Assembly (NCBI GenBank): GCA_963821275.1
Contig: CAWGDF010000012.1
Span: 1 to 64,000 of the forward strand
DNA from: JACVRW01 sp963821275
GTDB taxonomy: Bacteria; Actinomycetota; Thermoleophilia; Solirubrobacterales; Thermoleophilaceae
DNA length: 64,000 bases
Reading direction: 5' to 3'
Part shown: piece by piece, positions 1-9,137 of the stretch
Layout: every line of letters begins with the position of its first letter
Numbering within the stretch: the first letter of the stretch is position 1
Position numbers and translations under genes: made by a program
Notes under the pieces: model-generated
Database searches by the model: none
What the model saw: only the letters and a program-made list of their open reading frames with translations
What the model was told of the DNA's origin: nothing

Positions 1-666
1 CAGGGCCTCGGCATCGAGCGCCTCCTCGCAGGCCTCGGGGCAGCCGATGTGGAGCGTGCCTATGCCGCGCTGGTTGTGCGTGGCGACGGGCACGGCCTCG
101 AAGACGCGGGCTATCTCGTCGTCGGTGAAGCCGTCCTCCCGCAACCGCTCCTGCGAGCGGTCCATCACGAGCTCCTGGGCGCACGGGCAGGCGGTCATGC
201 CCTGGGCCTCGACCCCGACGAGCCGCCGGGTGCCGCGCGCTGATGCCACAGCCGACCCCAACAGCGTGTAGATCTCCTGGGTCCGCAGGCCGGAGACCGG
301 GGCGCGCTTGTGCTCGGGGTAGCGCGCCGCGATCGTCACCTCGGCACGGCGACCGTCCTGGCGGTCGCGGACGCGCTCCGCGATGTGCGAGGCGAGCGTC
401 TCAGCCCTGAAGGCGGCCTCCCCGAGGATCACCTCGTCGATCGCCTCGTTGACGATCTCCTCGAAGCGTGACATGTGCGCGCCCTTCTGCTCCGGTCCGA
501 GATCGACGAAACACTCGAGCTCCGCGTAGAACAGCTGCTCGGCTCCGTTCGACCGAACGCGGATGACCTTCTCGACGCCCGTTACGCCGACGCGCGAGAG
601 GCTCACGTGGGTCGAGGGCCGGCGCGCCTGAACATCCCCGCCGAGAAGCATGCTTCGCTCCAACAT
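1..666 (-). CDS. folE2: GTP cyclohydrolase, FolE2/MptA type (3' end missing)
   Basis: Type IB GTP cyclohydrolase, which opens GTP in the first committed step toward tetrahydrofolate or other pterins. Reading from 666 downward the frame stays open to the window edge, so about 222 residues are seen and the C-terminus is missing. Visible family blocks are VGVTGVEKVIRVR near the N-terminus, KGAHMSRFEEIVNEA, and the catalytic-cysteine block GMTACPCAQELV, followed by THNQRG, which is closer to the archaeal MptA style than to typical FolE2. The ATG at 666 gives MLERSM; a second in-frame ATG lies five codons later. It is divergent from the R2-like gene, with only about 50 bp between starts. FolE2 against MptA cannot be settled from sequence alone. 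Confidence 0.85.
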   Translation of the reverse strand, partial: MLERSMLLGGDVQARRPSTHVSLSRVGVTGVEKVIRVRSNGAEQLFYAELECFVDLGPEQKGAHMSRFEEIVNEAIDEVILGEAAFRAETLASHIAERVRDRQDGRRAEVTIAARYPEHKRAPVSGLRTQEIYTLLGSAVASARGTRRLVGVEAQGMTACPCAQELVMDRSQERLREDGFTDDEIARVFEAVPVATHNQRGIGTLHIGCPEACEEALDAEAL

Positions 667-719
667 TGGCGCGAGCAACGATATCGAGTGGGCCGTGGGT
701 GGATACTCTTTTCGACCCT

Positions 720-1565
720 ATGGCTGACAAGGTGTTCTGGGAACGCACGTGGGGCGGGCACTTCGTGCTCCCGAGGCGCGGGTTCTGGCCCAAGTTCTTC
801 TCCAAGCTCGTGGCCCGTTTGCAGTGGGATCCGGCGGCCATCGACCTCGCCCCTGACGCGCGCGCTTGGCCGGAGCTCCCGGATGAGCGTCGCCGCCACC
901 TCATGACTCTCTTCGCCGGCTTCTGTGTGGCCGAGAACGCGGTCTCCGAGCACATCACGCCGTTCGCCGACGTGGCCAGGAACGCGACTTTGGCCTCACA
1001 GGAGAGCCTGATGGCCTGGGTCTTCTTCCTGCAGCGCCGCGACGAGGATCGCCACGCGCAGTTCTTCGACCGCATCGCTGCCGAGGTGCTCGGACTGCCC
1101 GGAGCCACCCCGGCCGAGCGGCGCGAAGCGGCCCGGCCCCACGTCCCACCCGCGCTGCTCGAGCTCTTCGAGGTGCGGCTGCCGGCCATGTCCGCGGAGC
1201 TCGCGGCGGGCCGCACCGGGTTGGGCGACGGCGTCGCCCTCTACCACATGGTGCTCGAGGGGATCGTCTTCGACGCCGCGCATCACGCGCTGCGCCAGTA
1301 CCTGGCCGACGGCGCCCTGCCCGGGGTGAGCGAGGGCGTAGGGCGTGTCGAGCTCGACGAGCGCTGGCACATCGGCTTCGGCCTGCGCTGTCTGGTCGAG
1401 GCCCAACCCTCCCGAGAGCTCCTCGATGATCTGCTCGCGCGCGCCGAGGACGCCACCGAGGCCTGGGGCGACGCCCTCCCGCCCGCCACGCGCGAGCACC
1501 TCGTGGACCTTTGTCACCATCGGCTGGTGGCCGTCGGGCTCATCGAGCCGCACGTGGCGGCGTAG
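720..1565 (+). CDS. R2-like ferritin-fold diiron protein (ribonucleotide reductase beta-like)
   Basis: 281-residue all-helical protein with the metal-ligand pattern of the R2/R2-like oxidase family: Glu72 in CVAENAVSEH, Glu109/His112 in DEDRH, Glu180 in MVLEG and Glu214/His217 in DERWH. This is two Glu plus two ExxH motifs, as needed for a dinuclear Fe or Mn/Fe site. No large (R1) subunit lies nearby, so it may be a class I beta subunit acting with a distant partner or a stand-alone R2-like oxidase. I use the ATG at 720 (MADKVFWERT); the frame is open back to 666 but that part overlaps the divergent gene and has no family-like residues. No strong ribosome binding site is visible, so translation may be leaderless. 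Confidence 0.75.
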   Translation: MADKVFWERTWGGHFVLPRRGFWPKFFSKLVARLQWDPAAIDLAPDARAWPELPDERRRHLMTLFAGFCVAENAVSEHITPFADVARNATLASQESLMAWVFFLQRRDEDRHAQFFDRIAAEVLGLPGATPAERREAARPHVPPALLELFEVRLPAMSAELAAGRTGLGDGVALYHMVLEGIVFDAAHHALRQYLADGALPGVSEGVGRVELDERWHIGFGLRCLVEAQPSRELLDDLLARAEDATEAWGDALPPATREHLVDLCHHRLVAVGLIEPHVAA

Positions 1566-1653
1566 CCGGGTAGCCAGCTGCGAGCCCGCCGGTGCGCGGG
1601 GCCTGAGCGCGCGACAATGTCTGGATGGGCGTCCTCGACCACGTCTGTGCAGC

Positions 1654-3396
1654 ATGAGGAGCCTCAGGCGAGCCCTGATCGGGCTGGGGGCGGTGGGGTT
1701 CGTGGTCGGGGCCTTGCCGCTCGCGCTCGCGCTGGCGAACGAGGGCGGTCACCAGCGAGAGCTGATCGCCGTCTTCGGGCCGTTGACCGGCTGGGCGTTC
1801 ATCGGCGCGGGCATCTTCGCCTGGCTGCGGCGCCCGGAGAACCGCGTCGGCGCGTTGATGACCGCCGTCGGCTTCAGCGCGTGCCTCGCAGGCCTCCGGG
1901 TCTCCACGGAGCCATGGGTCTTCATAACCGGCCTGCTGTTCATCGCCCTCCAGTGGGCCCTGCTCTATCACCTTCTGCTCGCGTTCCCGAGCGGGACGCT
2001 CCAAGGTCGAGTCGAGCACTTGCTGGTCGTGACGAGCTACCTGAGCGCCGCCCTGGTGCATCCGCTCCAGGTCGTGCTGTTCATCGACACCGGTCGTGCA
2101 GGGCTGCCGGAGAATCCGCTGCTGGTCGCGGGCGACCCTGACGCCTCGGCCAATGTCACACGCTTTCGCTTCGTGCTCGGCCTGCTGCTGCTCGCCGGCC
2201 TCGCGCTGATCCTCGTCCGCCGCTGGGAGGCTGCGGACGGCTCTCAGCGGCGGGCCCTCGCCCCGGTGCTTGTGACCGGTGGCCTGGTGATGGCGCTGCT
2301 CGGGGCCTGGTATGCCGCGACGCTCGCCGAGCTCGACCAGGGATTTGTGGAGGGTTTGGAGGAGGCCCGCATCGTGGTCCTGGCCACCGTGCCTTTCGCC
2401 TTTCTCGCCGGGCTTCTGAGGACCCGCGTCGCCGGCGCCACGGCGGTGAGCGAGGTGGTCGCCCGGCTCGGAGACCCGAGGGTGCGACGGGGCGGCATCT
2501 GCCACGCGCTCACCGATGCACTCAGCGGCACCTCGCTCGAGTTCGCCTACTGGCTTCCCGATCAGCGCGAGTACGTCGACGACGCCGGCAGGCCGGTCGA
2601 GCCTCTCGCCGGGGAGTCGGACCGGGTGGTCACCCCGCTCGAGTCAGGCGCGAATCCTGCCGCGGTGATGATCCACGACGCGTCACGGGAGGATGAGCGC
2701 GAGCTCGTTCGCGCCGTGGGCTCGGCGGCTACGTTGGCGCTCGAGAACGAGCGTCTCGCGGCGGACCTGCGAGCGAAGGTCGACGAGCTGAGCGCCTCCC
2801 GCGCACGCATCGTCGAATCGGGCGACGCCGCCCGCCGCCGCTTGGAGCGCGACCTCCATGACGGAGCACAGCAGCGCCTCGTGTCGCTGGCGCTGCGCCT
2901 CCGGGTCATGCGCTCGCAGCTCGACGGCGATCCCCACGCCGCGGGGGAGCTCGAGGCTGCGGGCGCCGAGCTCGATCACGCGCTCGAGGAGCTGCGGGAG
3001 CTCGCCCGCGGCCTGCATCCCTCGGTGCTGTCGGAACGCGGCCTCGACGCCGCGATCGAGGGACTGGCCAGCCGCGCGCCGCTGCCCGTCCAGATCGACG
3101 CGACCGTCGGGGAGCGCCTGCCGCAGCGCGTCGAGTCGGCCGCGTACTTTGTCGTGGCCGAGGCGCTCACCAACGTGGCCAAGTACTCCGAGGCGAGCCA
3201 CGCGAGCGTCAACGTGACACGGGAGGACGGAGCGGTCGTGGTCGAGGTCTCGGATGACGGTGTCGGTGGCGCCGACCTGACGAAGGGCTCCGGCCTGCGC
3301 GGGCTGATCGACCGCGTGTCCGCGCTCGACGGCGGGCTCCAGGTGGATTCCCGTCCGGGGCGAGGCACGACCGTCCGGGCCAGCATTCCGGTGTGA
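1654..3396 (+). CDS. membrane sensor histidine kinase, NarL/HisKA_3 type
   Basis: 580-residue kinase. About eight membrane helices occupy the first 270 residues, then a linker, then a HisKA_3 dimerisation region with phospho-acceptor His402 in the block DLHDGAQQRL, preceded by the usual basic stretch. A GHKL ATPase domain follows, with the N-box in VAEALTNVAKYS, the G1 box DDGVGG and the G2 box GSGLRGL. This layout belongs to kinases that pair with NarL/FixJ-type response regulators, but none is adjacent. The start ATG (MRSLRR) comes just before the first hydrophobic helix; the open frame further upstream overlaps the R2-like gene out of frame. The TGA stop at 3394-3396 directly abuts the stop of the convergent regulator gene. 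Confidence 0.9.
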   Translation: MRSLRRALIGLGAVGFVVGALPLALALANEGGHQRELIAVFGPLTGWAFIGAGIFAWLRRPENRVGALMTAVGFSACLAGLRVSTEPWVFITGLLFIALQWALLYHLLLAFPSGTLQGRVEHLLVVTSYLSAALVHPLQVVLFIDTGRAGLPENPLLVAGDPDASANVTRFRFVLGLLLLAGLALILVRRWEAADGSQRRALAPVLVTGGLVMALLGAWYAATLAELDQGFVEGLEEARIVVLATVPFAFLAGLLRTRVAGATAVSEVVARLGDPRVRRGGICHALTDALSGTSLEFAYWLPDQREYVDDAGRPVEPLAGESDRVVTPLESGANPAAVMIHDASREDERELVRAVGSAATLALENERLAADLRAKVDELSASRARIVESGDAARRRLERDLHDGAQQRLVSLALRLRVMRSQLDGDPHAAGELEAAGAELDHALEELRELARGLHPSVLSERGLDAAIEGLASRAPLPVQIDATVGERLPQRVESAAYFVVAEALTNVAKYSEASHASVNVTREDGAVVVEVSDDGVGGADLTKGSGLRGLIDRVSALDGGLQVDSRPGRGTTVRASIPV

Positions 3397-6300
3397 TCAT
3401 CGCCGGAGGCTCGGCATGCCGAGTGTGTCTGCGGCGGCGCGGACCTGATCGACAAGCACGCGGCCCTCGGCGGTCGGGAGCAGCAGCTTGGCGAGGTCGC
3501 GGCGGGCCATGGCCAGAAACGCTTGGGCGTCGATGCGCTCGCAGAGCGCCACCGCGTTGCGCAGGAGTTGCTCGGCTTCGTCCGGGCGTCCGAGGGTCAT
3601 CGCGAGGCCGCCGACTGGCCGGCCGACTGGGCCGTACTGCCATGTGACGACGTCTGGAAACGGGGCCAGCAGCTCATACAGGCGCGCCGCCCGCGGACGA
3701 TCCTCGAGCCAGGCGCAGATGTCTGCGGCCCAGGTCAGGGACATCGTCCAGGTCGGGCTGCGGGGCAGGTCGAGCAGGCCCTGCGCGACCGCTTGTTCGA
3801 ACGCCTCGCGGGCGCCGTCCCGATCGTCGCGCTCGCGGGCCGCGTGCGCCCAGGCGACGAAGAACGTGGGCGGGAGGTTGGTGACCGGCTCCGCCATCGC
3901 GCTCCGGGCCTGCTCGTGCTCGGTCAAGCGCCCCTGGACCAGCCGGATGCACGACATCAGCCTGACGAACGCGGACTCCGCGAGCGACGGCGGGGCCGTC
4001 GTCTCCCGCGCCGCCTCGAAGCTGCGCTTGGCTGCGGCTTCCGCGTCGGCCATTCGACCGGCAAGCAGCGCTCGGGCCGCGTCCAGGAAGGCGACGGTCC
4101 AGCGCGACTTCAGGGTCCGAGCCGCCGCGTGCGCCGCCGCGTTCGCGAGGTCGGCGGCCTCGATGTCGCCGGCCTCGACGAGCGCGAGGAACCGCGCCTG
4201 CTGCCCGTCGCACTCGGCGTAGGGCAGGCGCCCCTCGCGGCCCACCGCCACTAGTTCGTCGGCGATCGCAAGGCGCTCAGAGAGGCTCTCGGGGCCGGCC
4301 ACGATCCAGGAGTGCGACGTGAGGACGGAGGCGAGCGCCGTGCGGTCTCGGACACGGCGCGCCATGGCGAGGGCGCGGCCGACCATCGCCCGGCGCTCGC
4401 GGTCGGGCACGCTGGAGAACGCCTCTTGGGCAAGAGACCCCTCCAGGCGGGCCCTGATAGGGCTGTCGCCGGGCGGCAGCAGGGCCAGTGCACGGCGCAG
4501 GAGGGTGACCATCTCGGTGTCCTCCTCGAGGAAGTCGGCGTAGTCGAGGCGGATCGTCAGCAGCGCCTCGGCCATGCGCGGGCCGTCGCCGGCGGCTTCC
4601 GCGGCCGCCGCGGCCTCGAGCAAGACGGGGTCGGCGCGCTCGTCGCCAGCGAGGGTCAGCGCGCGGCCGCGGGCGAGCTCGAGGTCGAGCCGACGGGCCT
4701 CCGGCGCGCCCGGCATCTGCCCGTGCGCGCGCAGAGCACGCTCGTACTGCTGGGCCGCTACGTCGAACGCCAGCCGCGCGACCGCATCGTCCCCCGCCTG
4801 ACGCGCGTATTGCTGGGTCCTCGCCGCGTCCACCAGGCTGCCGGCCGCCGCGAAGTGGGTCGCCAGGTCCCCGGCGGGGACGAGCCGCCTGTCCGCCGCA
4901 CCCTCGAGGGCGAGCGCGATCCGAGCGTGGAGGCGCCCTCGCCGGGCGGCCGGCAGGTCGTCCACGAGGGTCTGGCGCACAAGTGCGTGGGCAAAGCTGA
5001 ACCGATCGAGGATGCCCGTGGGATGCACGAGCCGCGCCCGCTCGGCGGCCTCCAAGGCGTCGAGCGTAGGCTCGAGTCCGAGGTCGATCGCATCAGCCAG
5101 GACGTCGGCGTCGAATTCAGCGCCCGCGACGGCGGCCGCGACCAGGACGTCGGCCGTGCCGTTGGGTAGCCGGGCGATGCGCCAGCGCACCAGGTCGCGC
5201 GCCCGCGGGGTGGCGGCCGCACCGGGGTCGCCGTCCTCGACTAACGCGGCGATCACCTCACGGACGAAGAACGGGTTGCCATCGGTGACCTCGCGCACGC
5301 GTCCGGCAAGCGACGCCCGGCGCCCGGAGTGCGCCAGCATCGCGGCGACCTCGGGCTCGTTGAGCGGTGCGAGGTCCAGCCTGGCGACCTCGGGCCGCCG
5401 CGCCAGACCGGTCACGACCTCGCCCAGCAGGGCGGAGCGACTGGGCTCGGTGTCGCGGTAGGTGGCGACTACGAGCAGCCGCATGGGGGCGTCGGCGCGC
5501 AGCAGGTGGCGCAGCAGCAGGAGTGAGAGATCGTCGGCCCAGTGCAGGTCGTCGAGCACGAGCAGCACGGGCGCCGCCTCCCCTGCGCCCTCCAGCAGCG
5601 CCGCGACGGCCTCCAGTGTCCGCAGGCGCTCGATATCGGGCTCGGCGGGCGCTGACTCGAGGATGCCGGGCAGCCGCTCGGCGAGCACGGGCAGCAGCCC
5701 TACGAGATCGCCCGCGCGTGAGCCGACCTGCACCCTCAGCTCGTCGACGGGGCAGGCAGCGGCATAGGCGCCGAGTGCCTCGGCGAACGGCTGCGCCGGC
5801 GCGGAGAGGCCGTCGTCGCAGCGCCCGTACAGCGCGACCCCTCCCTGCTCGCGAGCGTGCTCCGCGATCTCGGCCGCCAGACGCGTCTTGCCGATGCCGG
5901 GCTCGCCGCTGATAAAGACGCCGCGACGCCGTTCCCCGGCCGCGTCGTCCCACGCCGCCCGCAGTGCGGCGATCTCCGTCTCCCGCCCCGCGAAGGCGGC
6001 GCCCCGGTCGATTGTCAGCGGCGCGGCGACTGCCACGGCCACCGTGCGCCGCGCCGCCCATGGGACGGTCCAGGCGCGCACCGGCTGCACGAGGCCCGGC
6101 AGGGTCAGCTCGCCGGCGTCGTCGAATAACGCCTCGTTCCCTGTCCCGGCGAGCAGGCGCACGGATTCGGCGGCGAGGATGTGACCGGGCGCCGCCGCGG
6201 CGCACAGGCGCTGCGCCTCGATCACCGGTGTGCCGAAGTAGTCCTCGGACTCCCAGGCCACGTCCCCCGCGCTGATGCCGATGCGCAGCTCCAAGCCGAG

Positions 6301-7353
6301 CGCGCCGCGGCGAGACTGGCGGTCGATGGCCCGCTGCAACTCCACTGCGCAGGTGAGTCCGGCGCCGGCTGCCTCGAAGGTGGCAAGAAGGCCGTCACCG
6401 AGCCCCTTGACGCCTGCGCCGCCATGCGCGGTGAGAACGTCTCGCAGCCTGCCGCCGTACTCGCGCCGGCGGCTGTCCGCTTCCTCGTCGCCCAACCGGG
6501 CGCGCATCCGCGCCGAGCCGGCCAGGTCGGCGCACAGGATCGTCGCCGTGGCGCGCCTGCGCTCCGGCTCGGGCTGTGCCTCACCCGGTGCGGGGGCGCT
6601 TCGCAGCAAGGCGGGATCGTGGGCGAGGATGGCCTGCTGTAGCCGTTCGAGCTCGGGTCCGGGAGGCAGACCGAGCTCCGCGTCGAGCGTCCGAACCGCG
6701 TCCCGGTAGACATCGAGCGCGTCGCCCTGGCGCCCGCTGCGATACAGGGCCAGCATCAGCTGCGCGCGGAGTCGCTCCCGCAGCGGCTCGCCCGCGACGA
6801 GCGCCTCCAGCTCGCCCACGAGCTCCGCGCCGCGCCCCAACGCGAGGTCCGCCTCCACCCGGTCTTCCACCGCGGCCGCGCGCAGGTCCTCCAGCCGGGC
6901 GATCTCGGGTGACGCGAAAAGCTCGAGCGCCACATCGGCCAACGCCGGACCGCGCCACTCCTCGAGCGCCGCACGCAGTCGCGCCGCCGCCCGCTCGGGA
7001 CGGCCGGCCGCGAGCGCACGCCGACCGTCCTCGCAGAGGCGCTCGAAGCGCGCGAGGTCGAGCTCGTCGGGCTCGACTCGCAGCCGGTAGCCGGCGGCGC
7101 CGCTGACCAGTCGGGCGGCCTCGCCGCCCAGCGCGCGCCGTAAGCGCGAGATGAGCGCGTGAATCGAGTTCACCGCCGCAGCAGGCGGCCGCTCGCCCCA
7201 CAGGTCCTCGATCAGGCGGTCACGCGAAACCGGCTCCCCGTCGCGCAGCAGGAGCAGCGCGAGCAGCGCCCGCTGCCGGCCGCCTGCCACGGGGAGCGGC
7301 CGACCCTGGGCGCGCATCTCGACAGGCCCGAGGATCCGAAAGTCCACCGTCAC
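3397..7353 (-). CDS. SARP-type regulator with class III cyclase-like and AAA ATPase domains
   Basis: Large cytoplasmic regulator of about 1,318 residues. Order of domains: OmpR-like winged helix (residues about 5-85), BTAD bacterial transcriptional activation domain (about 90-235), a class III nucleotidyl cyclase-like domain (about 260-420, with ILCADLAGS and KGLGDGLLATFE), then an AAA/STAND ATPase with Walker A GEPGIGKTR and Walker B LLVLDDLHWADD, and a long TPR-like helical tail. Such proteins are one-component activators of neighbouring or secondary-metabolism genes. I chose GTG at 7353 (VTVDFRILGPVE), which has GGGAAG upstream; TTG at 7383 would add ten residues. It is convergent with the histidine kinase, with abutting stops, and divergent from the small protein at 7463. 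Confidence 0.9.
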   Translation of the reverse strand: MTVDFRILGPVEMRAQGRPLPVAGGRQRALLALLLLRDGEPVSRDRLIEDLWGERPPAAAVNSIHALISRLRRALGGEAARLVSGAAGYRLRVEPDELDLARFERLCEDGRRALAAGRPERAAARLRAALEEWRGPALADVALELFASPEIARLEDLRAAAVEDRVEADLALGRGAELVGELEALVAGEPLRERLRAQLMLALYRSGRQGDALDVYRDAVRTLDAELGLPPGPELERLQQAILAHDPALLRSAPAPGEAQPEPERRRATATILCADLAGSARMRARLGDEEADSRRREYGGRLRDVLTAHGGAGVKGLGDGLLATFEAAGAGLTCAVELQRAIDRQSRRGALGLELRIGISAGDVAWESEDYFGTPVIEAQRLCAAAAPGHILAAESVRLLAGTGNEALFDDAGELTLPGLVQPVRAWTVPWAARRTVAVAVAAPLTIDRGAAFAGRETEIAALRAAWDDAAGERRRGVFISGEPGIGKTRLAAEIAEHAREQGGVALYGRCDDGLSAPAQPFAEALGAYAAACPVDELRVQVGSRAGDLVGLLPVLAERLPGILESAPAEPDIERLRTLEAVAALLEGAGEAAPVLLVLDDLHWADDLSLLLLRHLLRADAPMRLLVVATYRDTEPSRSALLGEVVTGLARRPEVARLDLAPLNEPEVAAMLAHSGRRASLAGRVREVTDGNPFFVREVIAALVEDGDPGAAATPRARDLVRWRIARLPNGTADVLVAAAVAGAEFDADVLADAIDLGLEPTLDALEAAERARLVHPTGILDRFSFAHALVRQTLVDDLPAARRGRLHARIALALEGAADRRLVPAGDLATHFAAAGSLVDAARTQQYARQAGDDAVARLAFDVAAQQYERALRAHGQMPGAPEARRLDLELARGRALTLAGDERADPVLLEAAAAAEAAGDGPRMAEALLTIRLDYADFLEEDTEMVTLLRRALALLPPGDSPIRARLEGSLAQEAFSSVPDRERRAMVGRALAMARRVRDRTALASVLTSHSWIVAGPESLSERLAIADELVAVGREGRLPYAECDGQQARFLALVEAGDIEAADLANAAAHAAARTLKSRWTVAFLDAARALLAGRMADAEAAAKRSFEAARETTAPPSLAESAFVRLMSCIRLVQGRLTEHEQARSAMAEPVTNLPPTFFVAWAHAARERDDRDGAREAFEQAVAQGLLDLPRSPTWTMSLTWAADICAWLEDRPRAARLYELLAPFPDVVTWQYGPVGRPVGGLAMTLGRPDEAEQLLRNAVALCERIDAQAFLAMARRDLAKLLLPTAEGRVLVDQVRAAADTLGMPSLRR

Positions 7354-7462
7354 AAGCTTCCCGCCCCCACGCCGCGACGGCAAGGACTGTCAGCGCGGCG
7401 CAAGAACCGTGCAACGCGGCGGGCGCATGCTCCTCGGTAGTCAATTCCAAAGGAGCAGAGTC

Positions 7463-7978
7463 ATGGCTACATTCACCAAGGCCTATACGAGCGAGGACAC
7501 CGCCCGCCGGGCGGTTGAGACGCTGCGGGCCGCGAGCGTGCCGCCGCGCGAGATGCGGCTGCTCATGAGCCGCCCGCTACGCGACGTACGGCGCGAGGCG
7601 GTCGGCGGGTTCGCAGGTCCGGTCGGCCCCGACGCCCCCGTCGGAACCTTCGCGGGCCACACGCGCCGGCGCAGCGACGACGCCGGCAGCTTCGCCACCG
7701 GCAGCTTCGCAGGCGCCCCCAGCCAAAGGCGAAAGGGTTCCTTCGGCGACGTGGAGCGCGTCACGGTCGTCACGTACAAGGCGGATGTCGAGCATTCCCG
7801 GATCACCGGCTATCGCGGGATCCGGCTGCTTCTCCGCAAGCTGGCGCTCGACGACGACGCCGTCGGCCGCGTGGTCGCGGAGCTCAACAGCGGGCACGCT
7901 GTCGTGTTCGCCGACGTTCCCGAGATCGCCTCGGACGAGGCCGAGGCGCAGCTCGGTCGACTGGCGCAGGCGGCCTGA
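7463..7978 (+). CDS. small stress-type protein with Gly-Phe repeats
   Basis: 171 residues. The N-terminal block (AYTSEDTARRAVETLRAASV, then REMRLLMSR) resembles the beta-alpha start of the general stress protein 17M/YflT-like family. A central low-complexity section has repeated GxFAG/GSFA units (GGFAG, GTFAG, GSFATGSFAG). The C-terminal part (VTVVTYKADVEHSRITGYRG) looks like a second alpha/beta segment ending in acidic helices. The start ATG has AGGAG eight bases upstream. The gene stands alone between the divergent SARP regulator and the YCII gene. Family assignment is tentative; the repeat section has no assigned function. Confidence 0.7.
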   Translation: MATFTKAYTSEDTARRAVETLRAASVPPREMRLLMSRPLRDVRREAVGGFAGPVGPDAPVGTFAGHTRRRSDDAGSFATGSFAGAPSQRRKGSFGDVERVTVVTYKADVEHSRITGYRGIRLLLRKLALDDDAVGRVVAELNSGHAVVFADVPEIASDEAEAQLGRLAQAA

Positions 7979-8090
7979 GTTGGACCGCCTGGCGCTAGGT
8001 GTCTCCCCTCGCCGCTGTCGATCCCGACGCCTGCCGTTCGTCGTTAGGGTGAAGCGGCGAGGGGCGCCGCTCGGTACCAAGGGAGAGGCT

Positions 8091-8483
8091 ATGAAGTACC
8101 TGCTGACGTTCGTGGTCGAGCAAGGCGGCATGGAGGATGCATCCCCGGAGGAGATGCGGCAGGCGATGGAAGCCTGGAGCGGCTTCGACAACGAGGCGAG
8201 CGAGGCGGGCGCGCTGATCGCATGCGAGCCGCTCGAGCCGGCGGCGACGACCATCCACCTGCGCGAGGATCAGGACCCCGTCGTGACCGACGGGCCGTTC
8301 GCCGACACGAAGGAGCAGCTGGGTGGGTTCTGCGTGCTCGAATGCCGGGACCTGGCCGAGGCCCGGATGTGGGCCGACAAGGTCCCAATGCGCTCCGGTG
8401 CGATCGAGATCAGGCCCGTTATGGACCTCTCCGGGTTCGGCTACCACAGCAGGACCCTGACTCCGGCCAACGCGGCCGCGTAG
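8091..8483 (+). CDS. YCII/DGPF-domain protein
   Basis: 130-residue protein of the YCII-related family with the conserved VTDGPFADTKEQLGGFCVLE block. The family forms small alpha/beta-barrel dimers; in actinobacteria they commonly sit next to ECF sigma factors, which is not the case here. The ATG is preceded by GGGAGAGG (8081-8088), a close Shine-Dalgarno. The C-terminus, ending PANAAA, overlaps the open frame of the downstream XRE-like sequence. Enzymatic activity is unknown for most members. Confidence 0.85.
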   Translation: MKYLLTFVVEQGGMEDASPEEMRQAMEAWSGFDNEASEAGALIACEPLEPAATTIHLREDQDPVVTDGPFADTKEQLGGFCVLECRDLAEARMWADKVPMRSGAIEIRPVMDLSGFGYHSRTLTPANAAA

Positions 8484-8679
8484 GGCGCCGGCTCGCCGCC
8501 TCCGCGCGCGCCAGCGCGGCCTAACTCAACGGGAACTCGGAGAAGCGATGGGGGTCTCACGGCAGACGATCAACGCCATTGAGACCGAGCGCTACACGCC
8601 CTCGCTGCCCCTGGCGATTGCGCTGGCCCGGTTCTTTGGCGAATCAGTAGAGGAGATGTTCGATGACAGCACCCATTGA
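8482..8679 (+). pseudogene. XRE-family helix-turn-helix regulator lacking a start codon
   Basis: The frame 8482-8679 encodes ARRLRARQ, then RGLTQRELGEAMGVSRQTIN and AIETERYTPSLPLAIALARF, ending FGESVEEMFDDSTH. That is the full helix-turn-helix of a small (about 65-residue) XRE regulator. Between the upstream stop at 8458 and the HTH there is no ATG, GTG, TTG or CTG. The first ATG (8548) falls inside the HTH and would remove its first two helices. The stop overlaps the start region of the membrane protein at 8663, the usual XRE/DUF2178 pairing, so the arrangement is ancestral. It is probably a gene that lost its start, or the sequence has a local error. Confidence 0.6.
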
Positions 8680-9052
8680 CACGAGCCGCTGGCTCTTCTC
8701 GCTCGTCCCCGTGGGACTTGGAGCCGTGATCCTGGCGGCCGAGGCGACGAACGGAGACCTCGCCGAGGGGCTCGTCTGGTTCGCGGTCCTGGCCGTCCTC
8801 GGTGCGCTCCTGGCGTTTGGTGGGCGCTTCGAGGCAGTCCGCCTTGCGCGCGGCGACGGGGAGGATGAGCGGGACGCGATGATCAACACCCGCGCCATGG
8901 CAGCTGTGGGCACCGTGCTGACGATCGTGCTCACCGGGGCCATCGTCTTCCAGCTCGCACGCGGGGACGACCCAAGCCCCTACACGCAGATCATGGCGGT
9001 GGGCGGCGCCGCATACGTGGCCTCGCTGCTGGTACTTCGCCACTGGTCGTAG
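8663..9052 (+). CDS. DUF2178-like four-helix membrane protein
   Basis: 129-residue integral membrane protein with four predicted helices and the central cytoplasmic motif GEDERDAMINTRAMA, which matches the DERD...A signature of DUF2178-type proteins. The family is typically co-transcribed with a small XRE regulator, and here the start lies 17 bases inside the XRE-like frame. The ATG has GAGGAG (8652-8657) upstream. The role is unknown; partners of this type are often suspected of being sensed or regulated together with the repressor. Confidence 0.75.
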   Translation: MTAPIDTSRWLFSLVPVGLGAVILAAEATNGDLAEGLVWFAVLAVLGALLAFGGRFEAVRLARGDGEDERDAMINTRAMAAVGTVLTIVLTGAIVFQLARGDDPSPYTQIMAVGGAAYVASLLVLRHWS

Positions 9053-9137
9053 TCCGGTCCCGCCGGCCGGGACCGGTCAGGCCGCGCGTGCGCGCCCCCT
9101 CACGTTTCCGCGCGCCCCTCGACGTGCGTGCTTACGC

